A DNA stretch of 64,000 nucleotides, taken from Lonicera japonica (lineage: Eukaryota > Streptophyta > Magnoliopsida > Dipsacales > Caprifoliaceae). The translations under genes and the position numbers were made by a program. Position 1 is the stretch's first letter, and each line of letters begins with the position of its first letter. The notes under the pieces are model-generated. The model did not search any database. It saw only the letters and a program-made list of their open reading frames with translations, and was not told the DNA's origin. Shown piece after piece: positions 1 to 11,024 of the stretch. The stretch is taken from positions 3,410,001 through 3,474,000 of the forward strand of contig CM038468.1 in NCBI GenBank assembly GCA_021464415.1, given 5' to 3'.

Positions 1-600
1 GTTCAATGGCTGGTAATTGATTACGAGCCTCATCTTTCCACTAACTTGTTCAGACCGCTTATTCACATAAAAAGCTTCACACGCCCAAGGGGAAGTAGTT
101 TCTTCAATCAACTTCTGCTGCTTTAGAGAAACTAATTCTTGAAGAGCTAGGGTTTGATGTTCTGGATTCATACCAGAATGAGAAGCACGTGTTGGATTGA
201 CGTCTTCATTAAGCTTGAAAGGGAGCGTAACAAAGAACTTGTTGTTTTGCCATAGCGGGTTCTGACATTTAGCGAGGAATTCAATATAGGATTCTGCACA
301 GGATATTGTGACAAGGTTCTTCTTGATTATTTCCAATGATATGCCTGGATCTATTGGAAATTCTGGAGCAGCTTGATAGAACGTGAGAGCTGCATCTGGA
401 TCATGCCAATGGAGAAATTGCTTTTTGTATCTAAGACCACTATCAACAAATTGAACTGGAATCTTTTTGATGAGATCCCATCCAATCATAAGTTCTTTCT
501 GTGTAGCATTACTACCATAAACTGAATGCTTGATTCTGAGGCCTGGGAAGAACTGTATCAGTATGGGTTTACTGACTTTATCAACATAGAGAATTTCACC
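1..600 (-). pseudogene. Pararetrovirus protease-RT junction region, copy A, cut by window edge
   Basis: Minus-strand reading gives the C-terminal part of the viral protease region and the N-terminal part of reverse transcriptase, with the rest outside the window. At about position 288 the G run is one base shorter than in copy B (33041). As a result the frame stays open from the protease side into RT here, while copy B is frameshifted at that point. Belonging to the RT polyprotein is clear from the copy B translation. No function is expected because the downstream genes of this copy are broken. Confidence 0.8.
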
Positions 601-601
601 A

Positions 602-1147
602 TTAGCGACTCAAAAAAGCTAAATGGCAAGGCTTCCAAAATGCTGATGGGAGCAAACTGGGATTGATCATGGTCTTCATAGCACCAGTATCAAAGAGTGC
701 AAGTACACTGATTGGTTTTGAGTAGGGCTCAGTAAATATCTTGACTTTGGCATGAGGGGAATGAATTGTAAGGCATTCTTCTTGAGAAAAAGCAAGCTGT
801 TGTAGAGAACGAACATCATCATTTTCTTCTTCTGCTGAGGAAACAACAGAACTTTCTGCTTCACTGAAATCTGCTGATTCAACTTCTGATACTTCTGATT
901 CAGTGTAAGCTAACTGCATTAAACAACCTGGAGAGGCTTTATCTTGAGCTGAGAGTACAGATTCAACATCTGATTCAGCAATATCAGGCGCAAGCTGATG
1001 AAGGAGAGCCATAAACTGCGTTCTTTTTGTAGCATCAGGGCAGTTTTTAGCAAAATGGCCAGGTTTTTTGCAAAGGAAACATTTATCGAATTTCTTTCCT
1101 TTGAAATTCTTTTTCTTGACAAACTTGAATTTCTTCTTACATAATTT
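602..1147 (-). pseudogene. Pararetrovirus zinc knuckle and aspartic protease, copy A
   Basis: The open frame runs leftward from the coat-protein stop at 1148. A CCHC knuckle (CFLCKKPGHFAKNC) lies at 1040-1081, after a lysine-rich basic stretch. A serine/glutamate-rich linker follows, then the protease active site LFDTGA with DTG at 683-691. The frame closes at 602, in a T-run region where the homologous protein continues in another frame, so a one-base indel shared with copy B has split the protein. In caulimovirids the knuckle ends the coat protein and binds RNA, and the protease cleaves the polyprotein. The sequence here is the same as in copy B. Confidence 0.85.
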
Positions 1148-1918
1148 TTACTTCTTGTAGGGCTTTACAAAAGTGTTGTCATCATACTTTTTGTGACGAG
1201 AGAACTTTCGATATTTCTTCTTATAAGCTTTCTTGTGTTGAGAACAATCACAGCCTTCTTTGTTCTTACACTTGATCTTCCAATGATCTTTGTTACAAGC
1301 TTTAAAGAGCATCTTACTGGTCTTTTCCATATCATCCATGAGCTTCTTTTGATTACAAATTTGTTCTACGGAATCTGCAAGATGTTCATAGATTTTTCCA
1401 ATGGAGAGATCCTTAATCGCTAGATTTTGGATCTTAAATAACTTTTCTGCTTCTGAGACAAGGGCATCAGGAAAAGATTGGAAGAAAACTTGCTTGAGAT
1501 TAACATCATCTAGACCGCCAATTTCATAGAATCGTTTTGACATTCGATCATAGTGGCGTTCTAAATCTGCTTCTTTAAGCGAACAGCACTTCATACCCAT
1601 GAATTCTGCACGGGCAATATCAGCATGACGGGCAGGAGTTCCAACAAACTCATTGTAAATTGTGCCCAAAAATAGATCAATTGAGGCTGCTTGCTGAAGC
1701 TGGAGTTGTCTGTATTCTTGGAGAGCTTCATACCAGTCATGTAATCTACCAACAAGACGAGCTAAAAATCTTTTAAGGACTGAGCGGAGATCATAGAGCT
1801 CATTGTCAGCAATTAACCATGCTTTGAATTGAAAGAATCTATCACGCCATTGATGTGGCTTGATATCATCTAGAGTGAATCTGACATGATTATCGTGTGC
1901 ATGATTTGACTGGGTGGA
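1148..1918 (-). pseudogene. Pararetrovirus coat protein core, copy A
   Basis: The open frame spans 1148-1918 and shows the caulimovirid capsid signature: an aromatic WRDRFFQFKAW start, FVGTPARHADIARAEF, the CC-containing helix, DDVNLKQVF and an NQKK segment. It ends in a Lys/His/Cys-rich basic tail. The stop at 1148 sits inside the basic tail just before the zinc knuckle; the related fragment at 29391-29733 reads through this position. The frame overlaps the end of the upstream linker frame by 49 bases and has no ATG near its beginning. It is a decayed copy of the polyprotein segment that forms the virion shell. Confidence 0.85.
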
Positions 1919-3704
1919 TTAGCATTTGGAAAAGCAAAGGCTTCTGGAGGGTCTTCAACCATAGGTTCTTGATTTGGTTCAGCTGTAGGGTTTTGGGTAC
2001 CGGATGGTTGGGCTGAATAAAGCTGATCAAACGATCCAAACAAATATTCTGAATCAGTTTTAACGGGTTCTCTGTTGGAGAGGGCTAAAGCTTTAAGAAA
2101 TGAACCAATTTGGTTTGCCGAATGGTTCTCAAAAGCTTCCATGGTAAACATATCCATAGGTTTGGTGGATGCACCTTGGATAATATCACCAATATCAGTT
2201 GGAGAGGTATAAGCTGATGGCTGGGTATTAGGTGTGGTTTTAGCAGAGATTTGTGATGTTTGAGGAGGTAAGGATTGTAGAGGAGTAGGGTCAGGTTCTT
2301 TAAGAACAATTCCTCTGACTTCTCTGGCTGTAGGAGGGGCTTGAACATGCTGGGTTGGCTTAGAAGTGTCAATTTGGCTGGGGTGTTTGGCTTTATACGG
2401 ATAATTGGATTTGGGTGGTATGAACTTTGGTTTAGGTTTTGGGGGTGAGTTGGACCAAGGAGGTAATCTCCTTTTGGGTGGTTCATCCCAAAGGTTTATT
2501 GAGGTTGGTGTACTTTTTCCGGAGAGGGTATAATCACGAAGGTCATATGGTGAAGATGGAGGGGTTGCTGAAGGATAAAACAATGATGAATCAGAAAAAT
2601 CTTGCTTTGAATACAAAGATTTTTGCTGTGGCATTTGATAACGAGCAGCTTGTTGCTGAGCATATTCACTTCGTTCTAAAGATTCAAGTTGAGCTTGAAG
2701 AGCCTTCTTCTCATTTTCTTTATCATGAAAGAAATTTGCAGTAGCAACAAAATCTTTAACTTGAGAGGAAACATCACGCATCTGATCATTTAAGACCAAA
2801 ATTCTCATTTTTAAATCAGCGATAGCTTCTTCCATAGTGGAAATGGAGGAAACTCTGGAATTCATCTGTTTGGTTTGCTGAGCAATCTGAGCGAGAACTT
2901 TATTTTGGGCTAGAGCGTTTTCTGCTTGCCAATTAAGAGCTGCTTCTGCTGCTGAAATCTTTTTGACTTGTCCATCAGAACCAATGGAAGTGGGGTTTGG
3001 AATCTTCCATCTGTGAGTGGTTTGGTTGTTGAGATTATCAAAGTCTTCCGGAGGAGGAAAACCATAATTATCCAGGGTTTTTTGGGAGATAAGGTAACAA
3101 GAAATAGGTTCTGGTTGTGGCTGTAAAATAGGGGATGGTTGAGAAACGGGTTGGTACTGTTTATAAGGTCGGCCAAGGGCTTTCAGGGCTTTTTGGGTGT
3201 AAGGAGTAAGACGTTGAGGGTTGGTTTAGGAGGTTCTGGTTTTGCTGGAGGTAGAGGTGGTTGGCATGAAGGTATTTCTGGTGGAGGTGTGGGTAAAGGC
3301 CTGTCTCCATAAGTGACATAGTATTCAAACTTGCCACTGGGTTCTCCTAAAAGACCAACGGTAGTATCACCTGCTTCATATCGTTCCTGAAGTATTTCTT
3401 GGGAAGTAAGAGGTTTGCCCGCTTTCTTCTTTCTATACTTCTTCAAATCCTTGGGATCTAGCTCTGCCTCATAAGCTAGTTCTTCACATGCATCACAATA
3501 GCACGTGTCGTACCATATGTGACCATTTTCATCTTTTACTTGAAACACAGGAGTTCCATATCTATCAAAGTAAAGAATAGCCATTGGCTCATTCTTCAAG
3601 ACTGGATCAGTAGGTAACCTGCGTATTTCTTGCATCATGTTTAGTTTAGTATGGAATGGGTTTCTTTCTGGAGAAGAGGTAGAGGTTTTATTGTTGAACC
3701 TCAT
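1870..3704 (-). pseudogene. Pararetrovirus linker protein, copy A (frameshifted)
   Basis: Same protein as 34623-36458, but a G run near 3222 is one base shorter than in copy B, which splits the frame into 3183-3704 and 1870-2865 with an intermediate piece. Recognisable parts are the GHIWYD-CYCDAC cysteine cluster, a proline-rich stretch, an alpha-helical, coiled-coil-like segment (MEEAIADLKMRILVLNDQM) and a long proline/serine-rich tail. The function is not known from sequence; its position between movement and coat proteins suggests a polyprotein spacer or virion-associated region. Confidence 0.8.
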
Positions 3705-3842
3705 TTCAATTTGCTTACCAGGACAACGAATATATGAGGGATTCGTTTGCTGGAGAGACTCCGAATTAGCTTATTCTTGGAGCTTCTCATAGGAAGTAAC
3801 CCAAACTTCTGGTAACAGCGTAACAAGTTCTGCACGAGTAAG

Positions 3843-4632
3843 CTATCTCGGAACATACTTGGCTGTGTGAGATGCATCAGAATCAATGGTAAGCATAAGA
3901 GCTTCAGATGTAGAAGATCCGGGTATACATAAATCATAAGAATGATTCTGTACACGGTAGACCATCTGTTGATGAATTGTAGCTACTGCTGTGCCTGGAA
4001 CCATTGAAACACCAGTTATCTGAACCTGGATTTTTAGAGCTGAGCAGACAAAGGGATCACTGAGAGGGATGTTGAAATTAGGATATAGTGTAAAGAACAC
4101 AGTTCCTGCATTCAAAGTTGCTTGAACATTGCCAAGAATTGCTTGCTGATAATTTGTAAGCCTGGAATCAACAAGTGCTATACGAGCAACTGCTTGTAAT
4201 CCTTTTCTGCCATGAAAAATGACTGCAAAACGGATTGCTCTGAAGTGCATATGAGTATAACCTTGTTCTAAGGCCATACGAGAGATGTCTAGAGAGATTG
4301 GAACAGTAAAAAAACTGCTCTTCATGACCAGATTTAACAAACAAAGAATCAAAAGGGGTACACTGGACAAATTCATGAACTGGAAGTTTAGATTTGTCTG
4401 AGGATACCAGCTGTCTGACTCTTTTGGTAAAAGACTCGGAGGAGGGTTTTTGAAAGATATGATATGGGTTTGTTATAGCTAATTTAGTTTCTGGAATCTG
4501 TTCTACTGGAAGATGGGTAATTTCATACAAAGACTCTATCTTAGAATTACGAGAACTATCTGACCTAAACGACTCTGAAGGAGAAATAGTTTTAGAAGAC
4601 GACGCAGACATGGACTTGGATTTTGAAAACAT
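3843..4632 (-). pseudogene. Pararetrovirus movement protein, copy A (frameshifted)
   Basis: This is a 30K-superfamily movement protein, which in plant viruses opens plasmodesmata. A seven-A run near 4308-4314 is one base longer than in copy B and splits the frame into 4168-4632 (N-terminal part) and 3843-4376 (C-terminal part, including the conserved aspartate in ALVDSRL). A stop separates it from the downstream linker, as in copy B. The frame starts at the ATG at 4632, after a leader of about 600 bases. The one-base homopolymer change could be a sequencing error. Confidence 0.85.
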
Positions 4633-5242
4633 TTTTAAATAAACTGGAAACTTATAACAACGAGGTATTTCAGAGATAAGTCATGCTTTAATGGTATTTT
4701 CATGAAAGATTATTCTGCTTTTAAGAGTAAACAACAGTTTAATAGATCTGAGATCTTCGACCACCTTTTGTTACATCAAAATCTATAATCTCACATTTGA
4801 CCACAACAGGAGCATTTATCAGGCATACACACGGCTGTCCATCGCTTTAAAAGCCTAGCGCTCAACACCTGTCCATATATAAGAGTATAACGTTTTGTGT
4901 AACCAAAAGATTTATACCAGTGTTCTGAAAAGGAGAACGAACGGTTTCTGATACAGGAGATCCACACAAATTCTCTGAGTGTTCTGATGTGAGAGATCCA
5001 TATAAAATGGCAGTCACAGAGCATACTAAAATTAGAAGAAGATGTAAAGTGGCAGCTGTAGAGCATACTAAACATTCTTCAGATTTTCACACTAATCAAA
5101 GTATAAATATCACTGAAAATTATTTACTCTGTTTCACAAAAAAACATTTATCAAAATATCATGAAAGACTTGCTTATATCTCAAAACCTTAATGTTATAA
5201 GTTTTCCATAAGAAAACTACTCACGAGAGGACATAGTTACAA
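4633..5242 (-). other. Pararetrovirus leader, copy A
   Basis: Non-coding stretch between the primer-binding site and the movement-protein ATG, about 610 bases, a length usual for caulimovirid pregenomic leaders. It holds short upstream ORFs (for example minus 4791-5075) that look like chance or leader sORFs rather than genes. Confidence 0.6.
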
Positions 5243-5254
5243 CCTCTGATACCA
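5243..5254 (-). promoter_or_regulatory. Pararetrovirus primer-binding site, copy A
   Basis: The minus strand reads TGGTATCAGAGG, complementary to the 3' end of initiator tRNA-Met. This is the minus-strand DNA priming site and map origin of Caulimoviridae genomes. Its spacing to the movement-protein ATG is the same as in copy B. Confidence 0.8.
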
Positions 5255-5657
5255 ATTATTTAGCTGGATCGAGCTGATCTTCATAAATTGCTTCCTGACA
5301 GCCTTCACAATGACAGCCATCATACCAAATATGACCTATGGGAGATTTCATAAAGGGAATCTAAACTACATGGAGTTTTGAACAAGAGCATTTTCTGCCT
5401 GCCAGTTAAGTGCTGCTTCGGCCGCTGAAACCTTCTTTCTATCACCATGAATTGGATTTTTAATTTTCCAAATATGGGATGCGTTTTGAGATTGGTTATC
5501 AAATAAGCGAGAAATCATTTGGTGATGGATGGTTGCTGCCGATATTCCTTCAACCATTGGAACGCCGCTAATTTGAACTTGAATTTTTAGTGCCGTTGTC
5601 AGATGCCTGTCTGAGACTGGGATATTGAAATTGGGGTAGAGGGTAAAAAATACTGTT
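5255..5657 (-). pseudogene. Shuffled fragment of a divergent pararetrovirus, copy A
   Basis: The minus strand carries, in order, a movement-protein piece (related to LYPNFNI...IHHQMI), a linker piece ending in AAEAALNWQAENAL, and a linker cysteine-cluster piece (GHIWYDGCHCEGC) that abuts the primer-binding site. The last two are in reverse order relative to the intact genome. Residues differ at many positions from the main virus, so the source was a related but distinct genome. Identical in copy B at 38008-38410. Confidence 0.75.
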
Positions 5658-6120
5658 GTGGAGAGAGTAAATGACTATTTACCCTCTCCATGTGAGCCGA
5701 GTATCGTCTGTACAGATTATAAAAAGTACTATGTTTTGTGGGTTCATTCATCTTCTCCATTCTAAATAAATGATCATATATGAGAGATTTTTTATTTCAA
5801 GTGGTCGGGCGTACGCGAGGGAGTGGTCGGTCTTACGTGAGTTAATCATCAGGGTGGTCGTGCGCCGGAGGGAGACGCAGAGGGAAACGGAGACGGAGAG
5901 GGTTTTTTTTTATTTGAAGTTTTGTTTTGATTACTTAAGTTATAAATTAATTTTAGTTAAGGTTAATTATATTTTTAATTACATATTTTATATAAATTAC
6001 TTAAGGTAAATAGGAGAAGTAAATAGGAGGGTGTTAGTGATCAAAAAATCATATTTAGGGGGTGTTTGTGAGATGGGAGGTGTTAGTGAGATAAATGGAG
6101 GTTGTAAATAGTCTCACCCT
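5658..6120. repeat. Right arm of foldback DNA element, copy A
   Basis: It begins with the 41-base segment that also lies left of the pararetrovirus block in copy B (28247-28287). It then reads as the inverse of 28120-28240 and ends in the inverted terminus GTCTCACCCT. The middle (5790-5910) is not shared with the left arm. The left arm of this copy lies outside the window. Confidence 0.8.
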
Positions 6121-7279
6121 TTAATAATGTTTAAAGTAGTAGTTGGGTATATAATTAGTAATATTTAATTTACTATTTGTTTTGTTAACAATTGTATAAA
6201 TTACTTCATTTTGTATTTGCAGAAAATTGGACTCCGACTTTTAATTTTGTTTAATTTTTTAAAATATTTTGAAAATTGAACTACATGATAATTAGAAATT
6301 AAATATCTACTAAAATTAAATGAATACATAAATTACACACACAAAAAAGTGCTCTCTTGTATATGTTGTGAGTGTAATTATACTCGTACACTTAAAATTA
6401 TTGTTATAAGTAGTTGCAAGTTGTTGATAGCCATCTAGAAAGGGAGTAGAGCCAGTAAGGGGATCAAGTGTTCAAATTTTACTATTGCGACTCAAAAATG
6501 ACGCACCAAACTTATCTCATAGCATCCGAATTGTTTTCTTATGCCATGAAAGGATTAGGCCTATTTCTATTTGATTTGACTAGCTGGATGGGTAAATATC
6601 TATATATATAATCCATGAAGTCGATCCGAATTTACTAACTTTTAATTAACAAATTGGATATCATTATGTTATCATTTCTAATCAAACGATCAATTATTTC
6701 AATTAGTGGAGAACAATTGAAACGGTAATACAAAGTCTTATCCATGTCTTAGAATTGAGTGTATTTCATTCAGGTCTATTTGTGATTGGATTTGAGAAAT
6801 ATATACGTTATTACAATTATATACGTGCGTGTGTGTATATATATGTTACTACATATTTATAAACATAATAAAATAAAAAGGCGCAAATTATTTGGTTCAT
6901 AAATAAATTTTGATCAAAATCATTTTATGGATATTAATTCCTCAATTTCAAACCAATTAAAAAAATATGGAATAAATTCAAAAAAGGAGTAATATTTTAT
7001 ATGTCAATTAAATTCATGAATTGCATTGAATTCAATATATCCTCCATCATATTGAATTTGAATATAACATAATCCAATCTATATACGATTGTTAAAGTCT
7101 TAGTGAAGGATCATCTTTTCAATTATTATAAAGAGAAATTTGTCTTTTCGCCCGCTACAATATGTTGGCACATGATTACTCCCTCAATTCTTCGATTAGG
7201 AGAATTTAATTTTCTTTTTTAGTACGTATCAAATTAAGAGTTATATTGCTTTTTTGAGATATAATCAATGTACCATATT
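6121..7279. repeat. Background repeat, segment a (copy A)
   Basis: AT-rich non-coding sequence, related to 21697-22930, 38874-40037 and 58290-60130. All copies share landmarks such as GCCATCTAGAAAGG and ATTACTCCCTCAATTCT or its variants. No conserved ORF is seen. It is interrupted at 7280 by a copia LTR at a point where the copy at 22919 reads through. Confidence 0.75.
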
Positions 7280-8683
7280 TGTTGGAAAAATAATAATACG
7301 AGTAAGCGTACCTGTATACGCAGCGGATTAATTTTGGATCTTATATGATTGGTCTTACGATACTCACGTTGTGTATCGTTACGCGAACAACTACCATTGT
7401 GCCCACAACTTCATATACTCTCAACTGGGAACCCTAAAGTGTGCGTAGAAAAGAGACGACAGCCACTTTTAAATCTATTGTGTGTCTATTATTATTTAGG
7501 TCTCAAGACCTAAATATATATACTAGGGATAAAGTGTGTAAACCCTAAAGCCCACTATAGGTGTCCTTGTTGGGCCAACCCAACAGATCCAAAACCCAAC
7601 ATCTCCCACTCACACATGGCGGGCAAATAATTGCATTTTTCCTTGCACCATTCTAGATTTTCCGTTCATACTTAGTAAATGAGTTGTGCAATCGCGAGCC
7701 ACCTGAAAATGATAAACTTGGAGTACTATGCCAAATTCAAAGGAACCAGGATAGAACATCCTTATAGCGTCTCGTTTTACCCTTGACCTATTCAGCCACA
7801 TTCAGATTAAGCATCTCCAATCTCTCAGAGTCACATCTCGGATCAATGCTTAAACCTCTCTCGTTTTATCCTCACAGTTATGTCGCTACTCCCAGAAAGT
7901 GACATAACTTAGTACCAGTGATCATAAAACTTGAACGTGCTACTAAATAGTCATCATTTCGCCCTCATATCACTTAAATTATGTTCAATTGCTTTTCCAG
8001 CGATGTCCCTTTAGGTTGAATCAGTCTTGACCATATGATACACACATTAAAGTAGCATACACTAAAATTCCTCTTCCTGATACAATCAAAAGTCACATAG
8101 GGCAAAAATAGTATAGGATCATATATATTGTGTCAATCCATAAGGACTCACACAGTTAAGAAACAGGGATCATTCTATTGTTTTCTTATATGGGTCGCCA
8201 AGCACATGTAGTATGACTTACATGTTACGGTGGAGTTCTCTTTTTAAAAAAAGAGTGTATGTCACTACTAAAACACCGTACAAATTTTAGTCCAGTCGCT
8301 ATCAGGCGCTTGACCCGAAAATCCACTTATTCGCTTGTCTTAGCACCTAGTTGAAATTTCGTATTCGGCTATCTACAGGTTACATATGGATACTGGGGTA
8401 TCCATATTTAGTCTTTAAAAGACTTAATCTTGGCCATTTTCCAAGTCGACACTTCAATCAATGTCAGCTTTAGCTCGCTATCACAGCGCCACAAACTTGA
8501 CACGTCTCATCTTTGCTCGCCCTTCAGGCACCAAAGGCGATCACTCGTGTGAGAGAGTCAATCAATACCTATTGACATACTCATACCATGATATCCCAAT
8601 CATAGATAATGTGTATGCTAACAATTATATTAAAACAATAATATAAGAGTAATAAATTTTAAAATTTATTAATAATAATATCA
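7280..8683 (-). mobile_element. Ty1/copia LTR, copy A
   Basis: 1404 bases bounded by TG and CA (TGTTGGAAAAA at the plus-strand left end). Homology with the background repeat stops exactly at its left edge, and the copia polypurine-like stretch and RT lie at its right edge. Since the element is on the minus strand, this is its 3' LTR. The short plus-strand ORF at 8461 lies inside the LTR and is not a gene. Identical to 40038-41441. Confidence 0.8.
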
Positions 8684-10924
8684 ACGACATCAACTATCCT
8701 CTATGGCGTTACACATCATCGCATACATCAGTCTACCAACAACGTTATCATACGGAACACGAGCCATCTTCTCATTCTCATCAGGAGTCTTAGGACACAT
8801 ATTCAGACTTAAGGTATTACCCTTCTCAACAGGAGTGGCAATGGGTTTACAAGATTGCATTTGAAAACGTTCAAGTACATTTCTTATATAAGTCTCTTGA
8901 GATAAAACCAAGAAAAGTTTTCTTGATCGATCTTTTAGGATCTTAACTCCAAGCACATAGCTTGCCTCGCCCATGTCTTTCATTTCAAAATTTAAAAACA
9001 ACCACGTTTATGTAGCGACAACCATCTCCTTAGTGTTTTCAGCTAATAGTATGTCGTCTACATACAAAGAGAGAATCAAGAAACTATTCCCAAAATGTTT
9101 AACGTACACACAGTGATCCTCCTCGATCATCTTAAGCCCATTTGAAGAAATGGCTCGATGGAATCTCAGGTACCATTGTCTAGATGACTGCTTCAACCTA
9201 TAAATGGATCGTTTGAGCTTGCAAACTTTGAGCTCTTTCCTACTAGCTATAAAACCAACAAGTTGATCCATATAGATTTCTTCATCTAGTTCTCCATTGA
9301 GAAATACAGTTTTAACGTCCATCTAAAAAAGTTCTAAATCTATATGAGAGAGAATAGCTAGAATGAGGCGGATTGAGGCAAACCTCACTACCGGTGAGAA
9401 GGTTTTCTCATAGTCAACGCCTTCCTTTTGGGTGTAGCCTTTCGCCACAAGGCGAGCTTTTTACCTATCAATGGAACCATCTTCCTTGCGTTTGACTTTT
9501 AGAACTCATTTGTTTCCAATAGTCTTTCGCCTCGACGGAAGATTTACCAAGTCCCAGACATTGTTCTTCCTCATAGACTCCATCTCATCAATCATTGCAA
9601 CTTTCCATTCAACCGAAGCAGGGGATATGATAGCCTCTTGATAATTTCTAGGCTCATTTACATCTTGCGGAGTACACATAAAAGCTGTCCTCTCAATCTC
9701 AAAATGACGACATGGGATACTCTCACGATTGCTCATACGCAAGTGTGGACTTTGGGAATCAATCTCTAATGGAGGGACACTCCCACTAGGAGGTCATACA
9801 CTCCCATTAGGAAGCGAGTCGCTCTCAACATCCTCCTCATTCGGATTTGAAACACCTTCGTTCAATTCGACCATTTCAAATAACTTAATGTTTCTGTCCA
9901 CATCCCCTCTCTTGAGGAATTCATTTTCTAGGAAATCGACATTTCGCGACTCAATCTCAGAAACAATTCCATCTTCTTATTCACCAAGCATCACATATCC
10001 TTTAAATTCCTCAAAATATCTAATGAATATGCGCTTATGCCGCCCTAGGGCCTAGTTTTCCATGCGAATGAGAACTAGTGTGAACATATCCCGCCGCCCC
10101 CATGGGTGCAAATGGCTTAAGTCAGGCTTCCTGCCCATCCAAATTTCATAAGGCATTGATGAAACAGATTAAGAAGGCACACGGTTGAGGATGTAGGCAG
10201 CAGCTAAGATAGCATCCCCGTAGAAAGATATTGGGAGGTTAGCTTGCGCCATCATCGATCTAACCTTATCCAAAAGTGTTCTATTCCTTCTCTCCACTAC
10301 ACCATTTTGTTGTGGAGTATATGGAGTAGTTAACTACCTCTAAATACCTTTTTCATCACATAGTTGTTTAAATAGCTCAGATAAATATTCACATCCACGA
10401 TCAGTACGGAGAGCCTTAATGGTCCTCCCACTTTGATTCTCAACCAACCTCATAAAGTTTAAAGCAATCCAATGCTTCAGACTTATTAGAGATCAAATAT
10501 ACAAAACCGTAACGTGTGTAGTCATCTATAAATGTGATGACATAGCTAGCATCATGCCTTGCCCTCACACTAACTGGCCCACAGATGTCTGGATGTACTA
10601 ATTGTAAAGGAAAATATGCTCTAGTGGCTTTTCTAAACTATTTTCTAGTTGACTTTCCTACTAAGAAATGCTCACAATTGGGCAAACTAACTTTAGCGAG
10701 CTAACCTAATAAGCCCTCTCTAGCTAATCGATTAATTATGTCCTAGCCAATATGACCAAGTCTAGTATGCCAAATTGCAGAATTTATCAGCAGAATTTAA
10801 AAAAGAAATAGAACTATTATTACTGGAATAACAAATATCCAAAACAAATAATATCTCTGAAATAAAAAATCACTACCATAAAACATTGTACCATTGAAAA
10901 TGCTAACATTATTGTTCTCGAAAA
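8684..10924 (-). pseudogene. Ty1/copia pol fragment, copy A
   Basis: Minus-strand pieces of copia pol. From 10924 downwards come GAG-pre-integrase, the integrase core, a degenerate linker, the RT start (9506-9742), the RT core with YVDD (9008-9322) and the RT end (8690-9001). RT stops at LMYAMM and the whole RNase H is absent; the next sequence is the 3' LTR. Many stops and frame changes are present. Relative to copy B there are extra or missing bases near 8905-8920, 9830, 10040, 10455 and 10790-10865, denser towards the gap. Confidence 0.85.
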
Positions 10925-11024
10925 NNNNNNNNNNNNNNNNNNNNNNNNNNNNNNNNNNNNNNNNNNNNNNNNNNNNNNNNNNNNNNNNNNNNNNNNNNNN
11001 NNNNNNNNNNNNNNNNNNNNNNNN
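10925..11024. other. Assembly gap (100 N)
   Basis: Exactly 100 N, the usual placeholder for a gap of unknown size. Left of it copy A is cut in the middle of copia pol; right of it an unrelated hAT-like sequence begins. Confidence 1.

Larger units (their letters stand above)
1..10924. repeat. Long duplicated block, copy A
   Basis: This stretch matches 32753-43674 almost base for base. The offset drifts from 32752 to 32758 and back to 32755 through a handful of small indels. It starts at or before the window edge and ends exactly at the N gap; copy B continues through the same point without a break. Contents in order are pararetrovirus genes, foldback arm, background repeat, copia LTR and copia pol. 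It may be a true segmental duplication or a second haplotype placed in tandem by the assembler. Mismatches become denser in the last 500 bases before the gap, as expected for a poor contig end. Confidence 0.95.

Noticed and set aside
5243..5254. TGGTATCAGAGG sites as tRNA genes
   Set aside because: Only the 12-base primer complement is present; no tRNA body or intron-like structure follows.
8461..8646. Plus-strand ORF of 61 codons, repeated at 41219
   Set aside because: It lies wholly inside the copia LTR, opposite to element sense; repetition comes from the large duplication.
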